This document shows positions 51,941 through 60,887 of a DNA stretch of 64,000 nucleotides, one piece after another. Made by a program: the position numbers and the translations under genes. The notes under the pieces are model-generated. The model saw nothing but the letters and a program-made list of their open reading frames with translations. It had not been told where the DNA came from and ran no database searches. The DNA comes from Haloechinothrix halophila YIM 93223. GTDB lineage: Bacteria > Actinomycetota > Actinomycetes > Mycobacteriales > Pseudonocardiaceae. The stretch lies in the NCBI RefSeq assembly GCF_000504245.1, contig NZ_KI632509.1:495723-559722 (forward strand), written 5' to 3'. Position 1 is the stretch's first letter; every line of letters begins with the position of its first letter.

Positions 51941-53428
51941 GTGACCTGGCAAGAGGAGCTGCGCAAGCTTGACGAGGACTTCTCGGCAGGCAAGATCACC
52001 GCAGACGAGTACCGGGAGCGGCGGGACCAGGTGCTGTCATCCGCGGTCACGCAGCAGCCACCAGACCAGAACGGTGGTTCGAACGCCGAGGCCACCCAGG
52101 TGTTCTCTAAGGACGTCGCCAGCCAGGCCCCGCAGGGCCAGCAGTCCAACACTCCACAGGAAACTCCGCAGTCACAAGCGCCCGGCTCGCCCCAGCAGCC
52201 AGGCACGCCAGGTTCACCCGCGCAGCCCAGCGACCCGCAACAGCCGCAAGTACAGCAGCCCCCACAGGAACAGCAAGACCAGAGCTCCGCCGAGCGGACC
52301 CAGGTCGTGCAGCCGTTGCAGGGGCAACCGCCGACACCGCAAGCACCCCAGGTCCCGCCACCGCAGCCGCCCCAGGCGCCGCCGCAGCAGGCCCCGCAGC
52401 AGCCTCCGCAGCCGCCCCAGATGCCACCGCCACCACAGGGGTACCCGCAGCAGCCGATGGCGTCGCCGCCCGGTGGGTTCCCACAGCCGCATACCGGGGG
52501 ATTCCCGCAACCACACACCGGCGGCTTCCCACAACAGCACCCCGGCTCCCCTGCCGCTGGCTTCCCCCAGCAACAGCACCCCGGCTCCCCTGCCGCTGGC
52601 TTCCCCCAGCAACAGCACCCCGGCTGGCACGCACCGATGCCGAACCCCACCCCGCCGTGGGGCCGCGACGAGTTCCCGCCAGTCACACCCACGGCCAACC
52701 AGGGCTGGCCGTATGGACAGGACGACTGGCGCAAGCCACAGAACAAGGGCCGACCCGGCAAGCTGATCGTCATGGCGGTCGTCGGCGCGGTGGTCGCCGG
52801 GCTGACCGTCGGCGGCTGGTGGCTGTGGTTCCAGGGCGAGGACCAGGCACCGAACACGGCCGTCGCGGCGACGACGACCACCACGACGTCCACCACCACA
52901 ACGACGACAACCACCACAACCACGACGACGACCACGCCGACCAGGACCAAGCCGAAGAACAACGCCGAGGCGCTGGTGAAGCTGCCGGGCAAGACACGGC
53001 GCACCGACGGCCGGTTCGGCATCAAGCGGGTGCGGAAGGCCGACCTGCTGCCGTCGTCGATGATCAGTGAGCTGCGGAAGGCCAAGCTGGACAGCGGGCT
53101 ACTCCGCACGACCAAAGTCAAGGGCACGAAGATCGAACTCTTCGCGATGGAGTTCAAGAAGCGGAAGCGCATCGACGACGTCGCGGACGCCTACGCGAAA
53201 GCGCAGCGGAAGAGCAAGCTGACGCGCCACAAGCGACTCTCGACGAAGCGGATTCGGGTGTTCAGCACGGGGAAGAAGGCCACCCCGACGATCTACCGCG
53301 CGGTCTACCTGACCAAGGAACGGGTGATCATCCTGGAGACCTTCGGCAAGAAGCGCGCCAAGGTGCGCGACCGCTTCAAGAGCATTCTCGAGCGCCAGGT
53401 CGATCACGCGCCACCGAAGAAGGGCTGA
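51941..53428 (+). CDS. SHOCT-like Pro/Gln-rich membrane protein with poly-Thr linker
   Basis: The 495-residue protein opens with a SHOCT-like helix (ELRKLDEDFSAGKITADEYRER). A long Pro/Gln/Gly-rich cytoplasmic stretch follows (residues 30-265). One membrane helix lies at about 274-295 (LIVMAVVGAVVAGLTVGGWW). A poly-Thr linker of about 25 residues comes next, and the outer C-terminal domain is very basic (LVKLPGKTRRTDGRFGIKRVRKADLLPSS). The 39-base unit coding QHPGSPAAGFPQQ is repeated twice at 52535-52612. GTG at 51941 follows a G-rich stretch. The 3' end overlaps the convergent membrane protein by 53 bp. The function is unknown; low-complexity parts suggest flexible or phase-separating behaviour (speculative). 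Confidence 0.8.
   Translation: MTWQEELRKLDEDFSAGKITADEYRERRDQVLSSAVTQQPPDQNGGSNAEATQVFSKDVASQAPQGQQSNTPQETPQSQAPGSPQQPGTPGSPAQPSDPQQPQVQQPPQEQQDQSSAERTQVVQPLQGQPPTPQAPQVPPPQPPQAPPQQAPQQPPQPPQMPPPPQGYPQQPMASPPGGFPQPHTGGFPQPHTGGFPQQHPGSPAAGFPQQQHPGSPAAGFPQQQHPGWHAPMPNPTPPWGRDEFPPVTPTANQGWPYGQDDWRKPQNKGRPGKLIVMAVVGAVVAGLTVGGWWLWFQGEDQAPNTAVAATTTTTTSTTTTTTTTTTTTTTTPTRTKPKNNAEALVKLPGKTRRTDGRFGIKRVRKADLLPSSMISELRKAKLDSGLLRTTKVKGTKIELFAMEFKKRKRIDDVADAYAKAQRKSKLTRHKRLSTKRIRVFSTGKKATPTIYRAVYLTKERVIILETFGKKRAKVRDRFKSILERQVDHAPPKKG
52535..52612 (+). repeat. Two identical 39-nt coding repeats
   Basis: The copies 52535-52573 and 52574-52612 are identical and encode the 13-residue QHPGSPAAGFPQQ unit; a third partial copy follows. 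The length is a multiple of three, so copy-number change would keep the frame. Confidence 0.9.
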
Positions 53429-54239
53429 CCGTCACCACCCTGGCCGACGCATACGCGAGCACCGTGCCGCCGAGCACCTGCGCGAGGGCGCGCGCCACCC
53501 CGAGGGTGCTCGGTTCACCCATGACGAGGACCGTGCCGCCGAGGGTGTTGAGGCTGTTCCACGCGCCCCACGCGAACAGCGCGCCGGACCCGGCCCACGC
53601 GGCCATCAGCGGCAGCCAACGCACGCCTCGGCGCAGCCACCACACGCCGACAACGCCGATCAGCGCGAACGCGCCGTGCACTGCCCACACGACATCGCCG
53701 CCGTCCTCGCGGATGATCCACACGCCATGCACGACAGCCACGAACAGCGCGAGCGCGGACCCGAGCAGCGCGGCGACCGGCCCTCGCGGCACCGTCGTGA
53801 GCCGACCCGACCAGCGCTCGCGGGCGTAGAGCAGGAACGCCGTCAACAGCAGCACGCCCAACCCGACGAAGCTGCCGTACACCAACGGAATCACCCAGCC
53901 TGCCAGCGGCAACGTCGAAGCACCCGCCGAGTCGCCTGACGTCGTCGCGGCGAGCGGCGTGGCCACCACGATCGGCGCCAGGAACCCAGTGCCCACCCAG
54001 ATCGGGAACAGCACCAGCGGGGCGGGCGCACGCATACCCCGGCGGCTCGCGAACGTCACCGCGAGCACGATCGCGACGACGTCCATGCCCGCCGTGAGTA
54101 GGTTCAACGCATAAATGCCGCCGTCCTCGGCGAACGCCGGATCAGTGATCCCGGCGTCGCTGCCGGACAACCACAGCAGTTTCAAGCCCAGGTACGGCAG
54201 CGCACTCACCGCTGCCGCGTAGCCGACGATGGCTCGCAC
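53376..54239 (-). CDS. Seven-helix integral membrane protein
   Basis: The 287-residue protein has about seven hydrophobic helices with short loops, among them VLFPIWVGTGFLAPIVVAT and LVYGSFVGLGVLLLTAFLL. No active-site motif is visible. The GTG at 54239 has GGGGAG upstream. The last 53 bases overlap the end of the convergent SHOCT-like gene, an unusually long overlap. The molybdopterin gene lies upstream on the same strand, 29 bp away, so cotranscription is possible. The function is unknown. Confidence 0.75.
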   Translation of the reverse strand: MRAIVGYAAAVSALPYLGLKLLWLSGSDAGITDPAFAEDGGIYALNLLTAGMDVVAIVLAVTFASRRGMRAPAPLVLFPIWVGTGFLAPIVVATPLAATTSGDSAGASTLPLAGWVIPLVYGSFVGLGVLLLTAFLLYARERWSGRLTTVPRGPVAALLGSALALFVAVVHGVWIIREDGGDVVWAVHGAFALIGVVGVWWLRRGVRWLPLMAAWAGSGALFAWGAWNSLNTLGGTVLVMGEPSTLGVARALAQVLGGTVLAYASARVVTVSPSSVARDRPGARECS

Positions 54240-54268
54240 GTGTCTCCCCACAGCGCCACGCTACGGCA

Positions 54269-56428
54269 TCACACCGACGGCGATCGGACGGCGCGCACCC
54301 GGACCCGCTGCCCAGACAGCGCGGCCGTGCCGGACAGTTCGTCGACGTACTGCTCGTCAGTGACGTCGTTGATGCTCGCGCCAGGGTGCGCGCTCGCGAC
54401 GCCGAGCCGCACGCCGTCGCGGCCGTGGCCCCAGCCGTGCGGCAGGCTCACCACGCCAGGCAGCATCGCGTCGCTGACCTCGACCGGCACCTCCACATCC
54501 CCGACCCGCGATGACAGCACCGCCAGCTGACCGTCGGTGAGCTCGTTGCGCTCGGCGTCGTCCGGGTGGATCAGCAGCGTGCACCTCGGCTTGCCCTTGA
54601 CCAGGCGTTCGCTGTTGTGCAGCCAAGAGTTGTTGCTGCGCAGCTGTCGACGTCCAATCAGGACCAATTCGCCCGGCTGCCACGCCTGCTGCCTGCCCCG
54701 CAGCCGGTCAAGGTCCTCGATGTACTCGCACGGCGCGAGGTTGATCTTCTTGCGCGGGGTGAACAGCCGGTCGGGCAGCCGTCGTTCCAGCGGACCCAAG
54801 TCGACACCGTGCTGGTGCTTCTTCAATGTGCGCAGCGACAGGCCCTTGGCGAGTTTCCGCAGGCCGTACGGCCCGGAGCGCAGCCCGAGTTCGAACATCG
54901 TCTCCGGCCCGAGCCGTTCCAGCGCCGATGCGGCGAGCTTGCCAGGTATGCGCAGGCTGTCCGGGCCGAGCACTCGAGACGCCAATTCGAGGCAGATTTC
55001 CCAGTCGTGCCGCTGGTCCTCGCCGCGCTCGAACACCGCAGGTGAGTACTTCGCCCAGTTGCGCACCGCGACCATCGTGAGCAGCAGTTCGTAGTGCGAG
55101 CGCTCCAGCGGGCCAGTCGGCGGCAGGATGACGTCGGCGTGTCGCGTCGTTTCGTTGAGGTACGGGTCGATCGCCACCATGAAGTCGAGCTGGCCGAGTG
55201 CACGGTCCAGTCGGGCACCGTTTGGAGTGGACAGCACCGGGTTGCCCGCCGACGTGATCAGCGCGCGGATCTGGCTGTCGCCGCCCGTCTCAATCTCATC
55301 GGCGAGCGTGGCGACGGGCAGCTCGCCACCGAACTCCGGCAGCCCGCGCACCCTGCTGCGGAAGCTGGCGAAGCTGCCAGCGAATCCGGCCATGCTCGCG
55401 AGCGGGACCGGATCGATCGCGGGCGTCGTGAACATCGCCCCGCCAGGCTCGTCGAGGTGGCCAGTCAGCGCGTTGACCACCACGAGCAGCCACGCCGCGA
55501 GACCGCCGAACTCCTGAGTACAGACGCCGACCCTGCCGTATACCACCGCGCGTTCGGTTGTCGCGATCGCCCGTGCCAGCGCGACGACGTCCTCCGGTGC
55601 GACGCCGGTGATCGGCGCCGTGCGCTCGGGCGGGAAGTCCATCGCGGCGGTCTTCACGCGGGTAACGCCGACGACGTGCTCGCCGAGCCTGCCGGTGTTG
55701 ACCAGGTCGTGTGCGAACAGGACGTGGACCAGCGAGAGCAGGAATAGCGCGTCGGTGCCGGGCCGGATGAACAGGTGCTCAGCGCGCGAGGCCGTTTCCG
55801 TGCGACGCGGATCGATGATCACCGCCCTGCCGCCGCGCTGGCGCAGCGCGGCGAGCCGCCCGCGCATGTTCGGCGCGGTCATGACGCTGCCGTTGGAGAC
55901 GAGCGGGTTCGCGCCGATGCAGACGAACAGGTCGGTGCGGTCGATGTCGGGCACCGGAAGCAACGCCTGATGCCCGAACATCAGATACGAGGCCAACATC
56001 TGCGGCAGTTGGTCCACCGACGTCGCCGAGAACAGATTGCGCGTGCCGAGACCGCGGAAGAACGGCTGACCGAAGAGAAGCAGGCCAGGATTATGCGCGG
56101 TCGGATTGCCCTGGTAGACGGCGACGGCGTCCTTACCGTGCTCGGCGCGGACCTGCTTCAGCCGTTCGGCGGTCAGCTCGAACGCCTCGTCCCAGCCGAC
56201 GTCTCGCCACGTGTCGCCGTCGCGCACCATCGGCCGCCGCAGCCGGTCAGGATCGTGGTGCAGGTCGGCGAGCGCGGTCGCTTTCGGGCAGATGTAGCCG
56301 CGCGAGATCGGGTCCTGCTCGTCGCCTCTGATGTCGACGACACGGTCGCCCTCGGTGGCGACGACGATGCCGCACGTCGCCTCACACAGGGTGCAGCTGT
56401 GGTGATGCGTGTGTCGCGTGACGCTCAT
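54269..56428 (-). CDS. Molybdopterin-dependent oxidoreductase (FDH/BisC-like)
   Basis: The 719-residue enzyme binds a [4Fe-4S] cluster through C in SCTLCEATCGIVV and in GYICPKA, and a molybdopterin guanine dinucleotide cofactor through GNP and IDPRRTETA segments. The C-terminal beta barrel (MoCo-binding) is present (LHNSERLVKGKPRCTLLIHPDDAE, VSLPHGWGHGRDG). No signal peptide is seen, so it is cytoplasmic. At the position of the Mo-ligand Sec/Cys of formate dehydrogenases it reads ATSVDQLPQ, so the ligand may be Ser or Asp, or absent. It is encoded alone, with no electron-transfer subunit next to it. The substrate is unknown. Confidence 0.87.
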   Translation of the reverse strand: MSVTRHTHHHSCTLCEATCGIVVATEGDRVVDIRGDEQDPISRGYICPKATALADLHHDPDRLRRPMVRDGDTWRDVGWDEAFELTAERLKQVRAEHGKDAVAVYQGNPTAHNPGLLLFGQPFFRGLGTRNLFSATSVDQLPQMLASYLMFGHQALLPVPDIDRTDLFVCIGANPLVSNGSVMTAPNMRGRLAALRQRGGRAVIIDPRRTETASRAEHLFIRPGTDALFLLSLVHVLFAHDLVNTGRLGEHVVGVTRVKTAAMDFPPERTAPITGVAPEDVVALARAIATTERAVVYGRVGVCTQEFGGLAAWLLVVVNALTGHLDEPGGAMFTTPAIDPVPLASMAGFAGSFASFRSRVRGLPEFGGELPVATLADEIETGGDSQIRALITSAGNPVLSTPNGARLDRALGQLDFMVAIDPYLNETTRHADVILPPTGPLERSHYELLLTMVAVRNWAKYSPAVFERGEDQRHDWEICLELASRVLGPDSLRIPGKLAASALERLGPETMFELGLRSGPYGLRKLAKGLSLRTLKKHQHGVDLGPLERRLPDRLFTPRKKINLAPCEYIEDLDRLRGRQQAWQPGELVLIGRRQLRSNNSWLHNSERLVKGKPRCTLLIHPDDAERNELTDGQLAVLSSRVGDVEVPVEVSDAMLPGVVSLPHGWGHGRDGVRLGVASAHPGASINDVTDEQYVDELSGTAALSGQRVRVRAVRSPSV

Positions 56429-56471
56429 TCCCGCTCCACCATGGTCCGCTTGTTGGCAGTCTTCCAAAAGG

Positions 56472-57434
56472 CTACCCGGGTACGCCGCCCGTCAGCTTGG
56501 CACGGAACGTACGCCGGTAGGCGTCGGGACCGACGCCTAGCTCTGCCCGCAGTCCGCGCCGGAGGTTCGCTGCCGTGCCGAGACCGGAGCGTTCCGCGAC
56601 GCGATCGACGGTCAGGTCGGTCGCCTCGAGCAACCGCTGCGCGTAGCGGATGCGCTGGTTGCGCAGCCACTTGCCCGGCGTCATGCCGGTCGCGGCGGTG
56701 AACTCACGATGGAACGTCCTACCGCTCATACCCGCGTGTGCCGTGAGGTCCCCGCACCCGATCGGCTCACCGAGGCGAGCCATGGCCCAGTCCATCGTGG
56801 GTGCGATGCCAGTGACCCGCCTCGGCACCGGCGTCTCGGCATATTGTCGCTGCCCGCCTTCGCGCACCGGTGGCATCACGACGCGTCGCGCAAGCGCCGA
56901 TGCGACGTCACCACCGAACTCTCTGCGGATGAAGTGGAGGCACACGTCCAGCCCGCCAACGACTCCCGCCGATGTCAGCACCTCGCCCGCGTCGGTGTAG
57001 AGCGCGTCGCGATGGATATCGGCGCCAGGTGCCGCGTGGGCGAGATCGTCGAGCAACGCCCAGTGCGTCGTAGCCGGGCGGCCGCTGAGCACCCCGGCCG
57101 CCGCGAGCGTGAACGCGCCGGAGCACAGCGACATCAGGACGGTGCCCCGCTCGTGTGCGTCGCGGATCGCGGCGATGACTGGCCGCGGGACCTCGGTGCG
57201 CTGGTGCCTGCCTGGCGCGATCACGACGTCGCATGCGGCGAGGCCGCCGATCCCGTGCGTCGCGGACATGTCGCCCGCCGGGTGCATCGGAGTGCGCCGT
57301 CTGCCCTGCGAACACCATCGGACGTCGAACGGCGGGACGCCATGGTCGGTGCGGTCGATGCCGAATACCTCCGCGATCACGGCGACGTCGAACACCCTCG
57401 CGTCCGGCAGCATCACGACACCGATGGTGAGCAT
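56472..57434 (-). CDS. GlxA-type AraC family transcriptional regulator (DJ-1/PfpI + HTH)
   Basis: The 320-residue protein has an N-terminal DJ-1/PfpI domain (TIGVVMLPDARVFDVAVIAEVFG; C in LMSLCSGAFTLAAAGVL near residue 103) and a C-terminal AraC HTH pair (MSGRTFHREFTAATGMTPGKWL, then RVAERSGLGTAANLRRGL). The length is normal for GlxA regulators. The ATG at 57434 gives the family's start. It is divergent from the isochorismatase, a common arrangement where the regulator controls a hydrolase gene. The effector is unknown. Confidence 0.88.
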   Translation of the reverse strand: MLTIGVVMLPDARVFDVAVIAEVFGIDRTDHGVPPFDVRWCSQGRRRTPMHPAGDMSATHGIGGLAACDVVIAPGRHQRTEVPRPVIAAIRDAHERGTVLMSLCSGAFTLAAAGVLSGRPATTHWALLDDLAHAAPGADIHRDALYTDAGEVLTSAGVVGGLDVCLHFIRREFGGDVASALARRVVMPPVREGGQRQYAETPVPRRVTGIAPTMDWAMARLGEPIGCGDLTAHAGMSGRTFHREFTAATGMTPGKWLRNQRIRYAQRLLEATDLTVDRVAERSGLGTAANLRRGLRAELGVGPDAYRRTFRAKLTGGVPG

Positions 57435-57504
57435 GGCAGGAATGTATCGGGTAAGTACATCTTTGTCTGGTCCGCCGACCACCGCCGGTAGGCAGGATCA
57501 AGGC

Positions 57505-58059
57505 ATGGACAAACCAGCGCTCATCGTGATCGACGCGCAACGGGCCTTCGACGGTGGCGGAATGCCGCGGCACAACAACCCGGCGGTCTGGTCGAACATC
57601 GCCGCGCTGCTCGACGCCTGGCAGCAGGCCAGCCGGCCGATCGTGCTGGTCCGCCATGATTCGCACGAGCCGGGATCTCCGCTCGCGCCAGGCACTCCCG
57701 GCAACGCGTTCGTCGCCGAACTGGACGACGTCGAGCCGGACCTGCTGGTCACGAAGCACGTCAACTCCGCCTTTCACGGAACGGTTGACCTGCACGGCTG
57801 GCTCACGGCTCGTGGCATCGGGCGCATCGTGCTCGCGGGGCTGACGACGAACCACTGCGTCGAGACGACCGCCAGGGTCGGCGGCAACCTGGGCTACGAC
57901 GTGGTGGTCACCATCGACGCCACCGGCGCCTTCTCGGGCACCGACCCGAACGGCGATACGCTCAGCGCCGATCACCTGACGCGCGTCACCGTGGTCAACC
58001 TCCACTCGGGCGGGTTCGCGAGCATCAGTTCCACCGCCGAGGTGATCGCGGCCCGCTGA
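57505..58059 (+). CDS. Isochorismatase-family cysteine hydrolase
   Basis: The 184-residue hydrolase has the catalytic Asp in ALIVIDAQRAF near residue 10, the Lys in LLVTKHVNSAFHGT near 83 and the Cys in GLTTNHCVETTARVGGNLGYDV near 118. This triad marks the isochorismatase-like superfamily, which includes nicotinamidases and N-carbamoylsarcosine amidohydrolases. The ATG at 57505 is used. It is divergent from the GlxA regulator, with a 70-bp gap, and probably under its control. The reaction is unknown. Confidence 0.9.
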   Translation: MDKPALIVIDAQRAFDGGGMPRHNNPAVWSNIAALLDAWQQASRPIVLVRHDSHEPGSPLAPGTPGNAFVAELDDVEPDLLVTKHVNSAFHGTVDLHGWLTARGIGRIVLAGLTTNHCVETTARVGGNLGYDVVVTIDATGAFSGTDPNGDTLSADHLTRVTVVNLHSGGFASISSTAEVIAAR

Positions 58060-58072
58060 GGCGGGCGGTGAC

Positions 58073-58091
58073 GCAGCGACGCTGTCGCTGC
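58073..58091 (+). terminator. Hairpin after the isochorismatase gene
   Basis: Stem GCAGCGA (58073-58079) with TCGCTGC (58085-58091), a five-base loop, 13 bp after the stop. Confidence 0.55.
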
Positions 58092-58292
58092 CACCTGCAC
58101 CGATAGGCAGCTACACAACCGCACAATCGGACCTATCTCGGCGGCCGTTCGGTCGATTGCTCCGCTTTTGAAAGCGGCATAGCGTCACCACGAGCCAGGA
58201 AATGCGTCATCCGGTTGAGGGGGGGAACTCGGCCGGACCCAACGGACCGAGATCACCGCCGGGCGACCCTGCCCCGATAGCCGGAGTGTGAA

Positions 58293-59291
58293 ATGGTCCG
58301 TCCCCAGGTGACGCGCAAGCGCCGCCGCACCGCTGTCATAGTCGCCGCCGTCGCCGCCCTGCTCATCCCGCTGTTTCCGATCTCGGCCAGCGCCGAGGAT
58401 GACACGTCGTTGTCGGACACGCTGACCGTCAACTGGGCGGAGTGGCTGCCGGCGTATATCGGCCCCTTCGATCCGTCCAGTTCCGAAGAATGTCTCGCCG
58501 GCAGGGACAGCTGCATCAAGAAAACGCTCGGTGAGATGGGCGAACGGGCCAGGGAGCTGGCCGAGAACTGTGATCACGACGCGGTGTTCTCGCTCGCCTA
58601 TCTCCGTATCACGCAGGGCTACGAATGGATTCGGGACACGACCGATGACGATGGGAGCCCGCATTACGAGGACAAGGCGTGGATGAACTACGTCGTGGAA
58701 ACGTTCGCACGGGCCTACCTGTGGGCGTTCGACGAGTGGCATGCCGGCAATCCCGACGTGCCGTTGGCGTGGCACATCGCCTTCGACGCCGCGGCCGCGC
58801 GGGAAGCCACCGGCAACGGTGACCTGCTGGTGGGAATCAACGCCCACATCAATCGAGACCTGCCATTCGTCATGGCGGCGAGCGGCCTGGTCCGCCCGGA
58901 TGGCACGTCGGGCAAACCGGACTACGACAAGGTGAACGAGCTGCTGCAGCTCCTGACGCAACCACTGGCCGCCGAGCTGGCCGCCCGGTTCGACCCTGAC
59001 ATGGACGACGGCGAGGAAAGCATCGCCGACCCGACGAGCTTCCAGCTGATCGTCGGCTGGCGGGAGCGTGCGTGGCGCAACGCCGAGGACCTGGCCAGCG
59101 CCAGCACCGCCGAGGAGCGCGAGCTCATCGCCGCCAGGATCGAGGAAGACGCCGCCGCCGAGGGCGCGCTGCTGCTGGAGTCCAACTCCTACGCACCGCC
59201 GCTGACCACGACGAAGCCACGCGACGACTACTGCGCCGAGCACCACTCCGACCCACCGCCCGAGGAGTACCCGTTCAAGATCAAGTGGTAG
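58293..59291 (+). CDS. Secreted DUF5995 family protein
   Basis: The 332-residue protein has a Sec signal peptide (RRRTAVIVAAVAALLIPLFPISASA). The mature protein contains the segments LRITQGYEWIRDT, AFDEWHAGNPDVPLAWHIAFDAAA and NAHINRDLPFVMA, which match DUF5995 proteins of actinobacteria. Conserved histidines and aspartates suggest a metal site. A C-terminal tail with a cysteine (DYCAEHHSDPP) follows. ATG at 58293. The family has no assigned function. Confidence 0.8.
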   Translation: MVRPQVTRKRRRTAVIVAAVAALLIPLFPISASAEDDTSLSDTLTVNWAEWLPAYIGPFDPSSSEECLAGRDSCIKKTLGEMGERARELAENCDHDAVFSLAYLRITQGYEWIRDTTDDDGSPHYEDKAWMNYVVETFARAYLWAFDEWHAGNPDVPLAWHIAFDAAAAREATGNGDLLVGINAHINRDLPFVMAASGLVRPDGTSGKPDYDKVNELLQLLTQPLAAELAARFDPDMDDGEESIADPTSFQLIVGWRERAWRNAEDLASASTAEERELIAARIEEDAAAEGALLLESNSYAPPLTTTKPRDDYCAEHHSDPPPEEYPFKIKW

Positions 59292-59332
59292 CAGCACGTC
59301 TTTTGGCCCACCTAGGCGCGGTGCAGGTGTGA

Positions 59333-59974
59333 ATGTCGGTCCATGAACCCGAGTCGGTTGCTGGTGCGGTCGGCGATGTTGACGAGGCGCCCGGTGTCGC
59401 CGACCTGGCTGTTGCGTTGGGTGTGGCGCAGCGGGGTGGTGAGGATGGGTTCCGGGTGTTGTATCGGGATGTGCAGCCGAGGGTGTTGCGGTATTTGCGG
59501 GCGTTGGTCGGGGGTGACGCGGAGGATGTCGCGGCGGAGGCGTGGCTGCACATCGCGCGTGATATCGGTGCGTTTCGTGGTGGTGTCGATGATTTCCGTG
59601 GCTGGGCGACGCGGATCGCCCGCAACCGGGCGATGGATCATCTCCGCCGGCAGCGCCGACGGCCGAACGCCGACGCCCCTGCCGAGTCGCTGCATGATCT
59701 GCCGGCCCCGTCGGATACCGCTGACGCGGCGGTCACGGCACTGGCCACGGACACGGCAGTGGCGTTGATCGCGCGGCTGCCTCGTGATCAGGCGGAGGCG
59801 GTGTTGCTGCGCGTGGTGGTCGGCCTCGACGCGAAGGCCGCGGCCACGGTGCTCGGCAAGCGTGCCGGAGCTGTGCGCACCGCCGCTCACCGGGGACTAC
59901 GCACACTCGCGACCATCCTCGAGCAGGACGGTGTGACACATTTTGCGGACTCGGCGCTGAGGGATATGAGATGA
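59333..59974 (+). CDS. ECF-type RNA polymerase sigma factor
   Basis: The 213-residue sigma factor has region 2 (GFRVLYRDVQPRVLRYLRALVGGDAEDVAAEAWLHIA) and region 4 (LIARLPRDQAEAVLLRVVVGLDAKAAATVLGK, HTH RAGAVRTAAHRGLRTLA). ATG at 59333. Its stop overlaps the start of the next gene by four bases (ATGA), so translation is coupled to the membrane protein that follows and probably antagonises it. The regulated genes may include the nearby secreted proteins (inference). Confidence 0.9.
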   Translation: MSVHEPESVAGAVGDVDEAPGVADLAVALGVAQRGGEDGFRVLYRDVQPRVLRYLRALVGGDAEDVAAEAWLHIARDIGAFRGGVDDFRGWATRIARNRAMDHLRRQRRRPNADAPAESLHDLPAPSDTADAAVTALATDTAVALIARLPRDQAEAVLLRVVVGLDAKAAATVLGKRAGAVRTAAHRGLRTLATILEQDGVTHFADSALRDMR

Positions 59975-60819
59975 GCACGAACCGTTCCCGCCGCATCGAC
60001 CGGCGCACCGCAGAGCAGCTGCTCGGTGGTGCGTCCGCGTCGTCGCGACCCGCTGACCTGGAACCGCTGGGCGATCTGCTCGACGCGGCCTCGGGTCCAG
60101 CACATCCCGGTGAGCTCGCGGGCGAGCACACCGCGATGGCGGCGTTCCGGTCGGCTCAGGTCGATCCCGTACCTCAGCAACGGAGACGTTCCATGATCAA
60201 AACCGCACTCGCGACCCTGCTCACCGCCAAGGTGGCCGCCCCCGCCGCCGCCGCGGCCGCTGTCGGCGGCATCACCCTGGCCAGCGCCACCGGCACGCTC
60301 CCGCTACCCGGCGACTCCCCCGCCGAGCCCCCGGTCAACCCGGCGCCGACCAGCTCGGTCCCGGCACCGACCAGCACACCCGGCGGCCACGCCGACACCC
60401 CGTCGCCGTCGCTGATCGGACTGTGCCAGGCCTACACCTCCGGCGCGGACAACGAGCACGGCACAGCAACCGAGAGCCCCGCGTTCGAGGTGCTGATCAC
60501 CGAGGCGGGCGGCGAGGACAACGTGGCCGCCTACTGCGGCAACGTCCTCGCCGAACGGCCAGGCAAACCCAGCAGCCTGCCCACCCAGGCACAAGACCGC
60601 GGCCAGAACCGAGGCGAGGCGCCCGAGACGCGACCGACCGGCGCACCCGAAACAGTGCCCTCCGAAACCGCCCGCCCCGGCAACGACGACAGCACCGCGC
60701 GCCCCACCACCACCCAGGAACACCCCGACAGCCAGCCCGACAACGACCCCACCGCGACACCGGACAACCCAGGCAGCGACTACAGCGAGAACCACGGCGA
60801 ACAGGCCACCCGACCCTGA
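59971..60819 (+). CDS. Sigma-coupled membrane protein with two-cysteine outer domain (putative anti-sigma)
   Basis: The 282-residue protein has a ~75-residue cytoplasmic N-terminus, one membrane helix (AAPAAAAAAVGGITLASATG), a Pro/Thr/Ser linker, and a two-cysteine domain near residues 150-190 (LIGLCQAYTSG...VAAYCGNVL). A long Pro/Glu/Asp-rich tail follows. The start overlaps the sigma stop (ATGA). The two-cysteine domain recurs in the small secreted protein encoded convergently at 60888-61181. No ZAS zinc motif is seen, so if it is an anti-sigma factor it is not of the classical type. Confidence 0.72.
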   Translation: MSTNRSRRIDRRTAEQLLGGASASSRPADLEPLGDLLDAASGPAHPGELAGEHTAMAAFRSAQVDPVPQQRRRSMIKTALATLLTAKVAAPAAAAAAVGGITLASATGTLPLPGDSPAEPPVNPAPTSSVPAPTSTPGGHADTPSPSLIGLCQAYTSGADNEHGTATESPAFEVLITEAGGEDNVAAYCGNVLAERPGKPSSLPTQAQDRGQNRGEAPETRPTGAPETVPSETARPGNDDSTARPTTTQEHPDSQPDNDPTATPDNPGSDYSENHGEQATRP

Positions 60820-60824
60820 TCTCA

Positions 60825-60872
60825 ACGTCGAAAAGGGGGACGCTCAACAACGAGCGTCCCCCTTTTCGACGT
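60825..60872. terminator. Perfect 21-bp bidirectional terminator
   Basis: The arms 60825-60845 and 60852-60872 pair perfectly around the six-base loop AACAAC, and the stem contains AAAAGGGGG/CCCCCTTTT. It separates the convergent sigma operon and the small secreted protein gene. Confidence 0.9.
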
Positions 60873-60887
60873 CCTACGGATCACCCG

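Noticed and set aside
52861-52950. Simple-sequence tract of ACN codons as a phase-variable microsatellite
   Set aside because: The codons vary (ACG, ACC, ACA), so slippage is less likely than with a perfect repeat; it is noted only as a poly-Thr linker.
51847-53172. 441-residue minus-strand frame with a poly-valine run
   Set aside because: It is antisense to the poly-Thr and Pro/Gln codons of the SHOCT-like gene and has no plausible fold.
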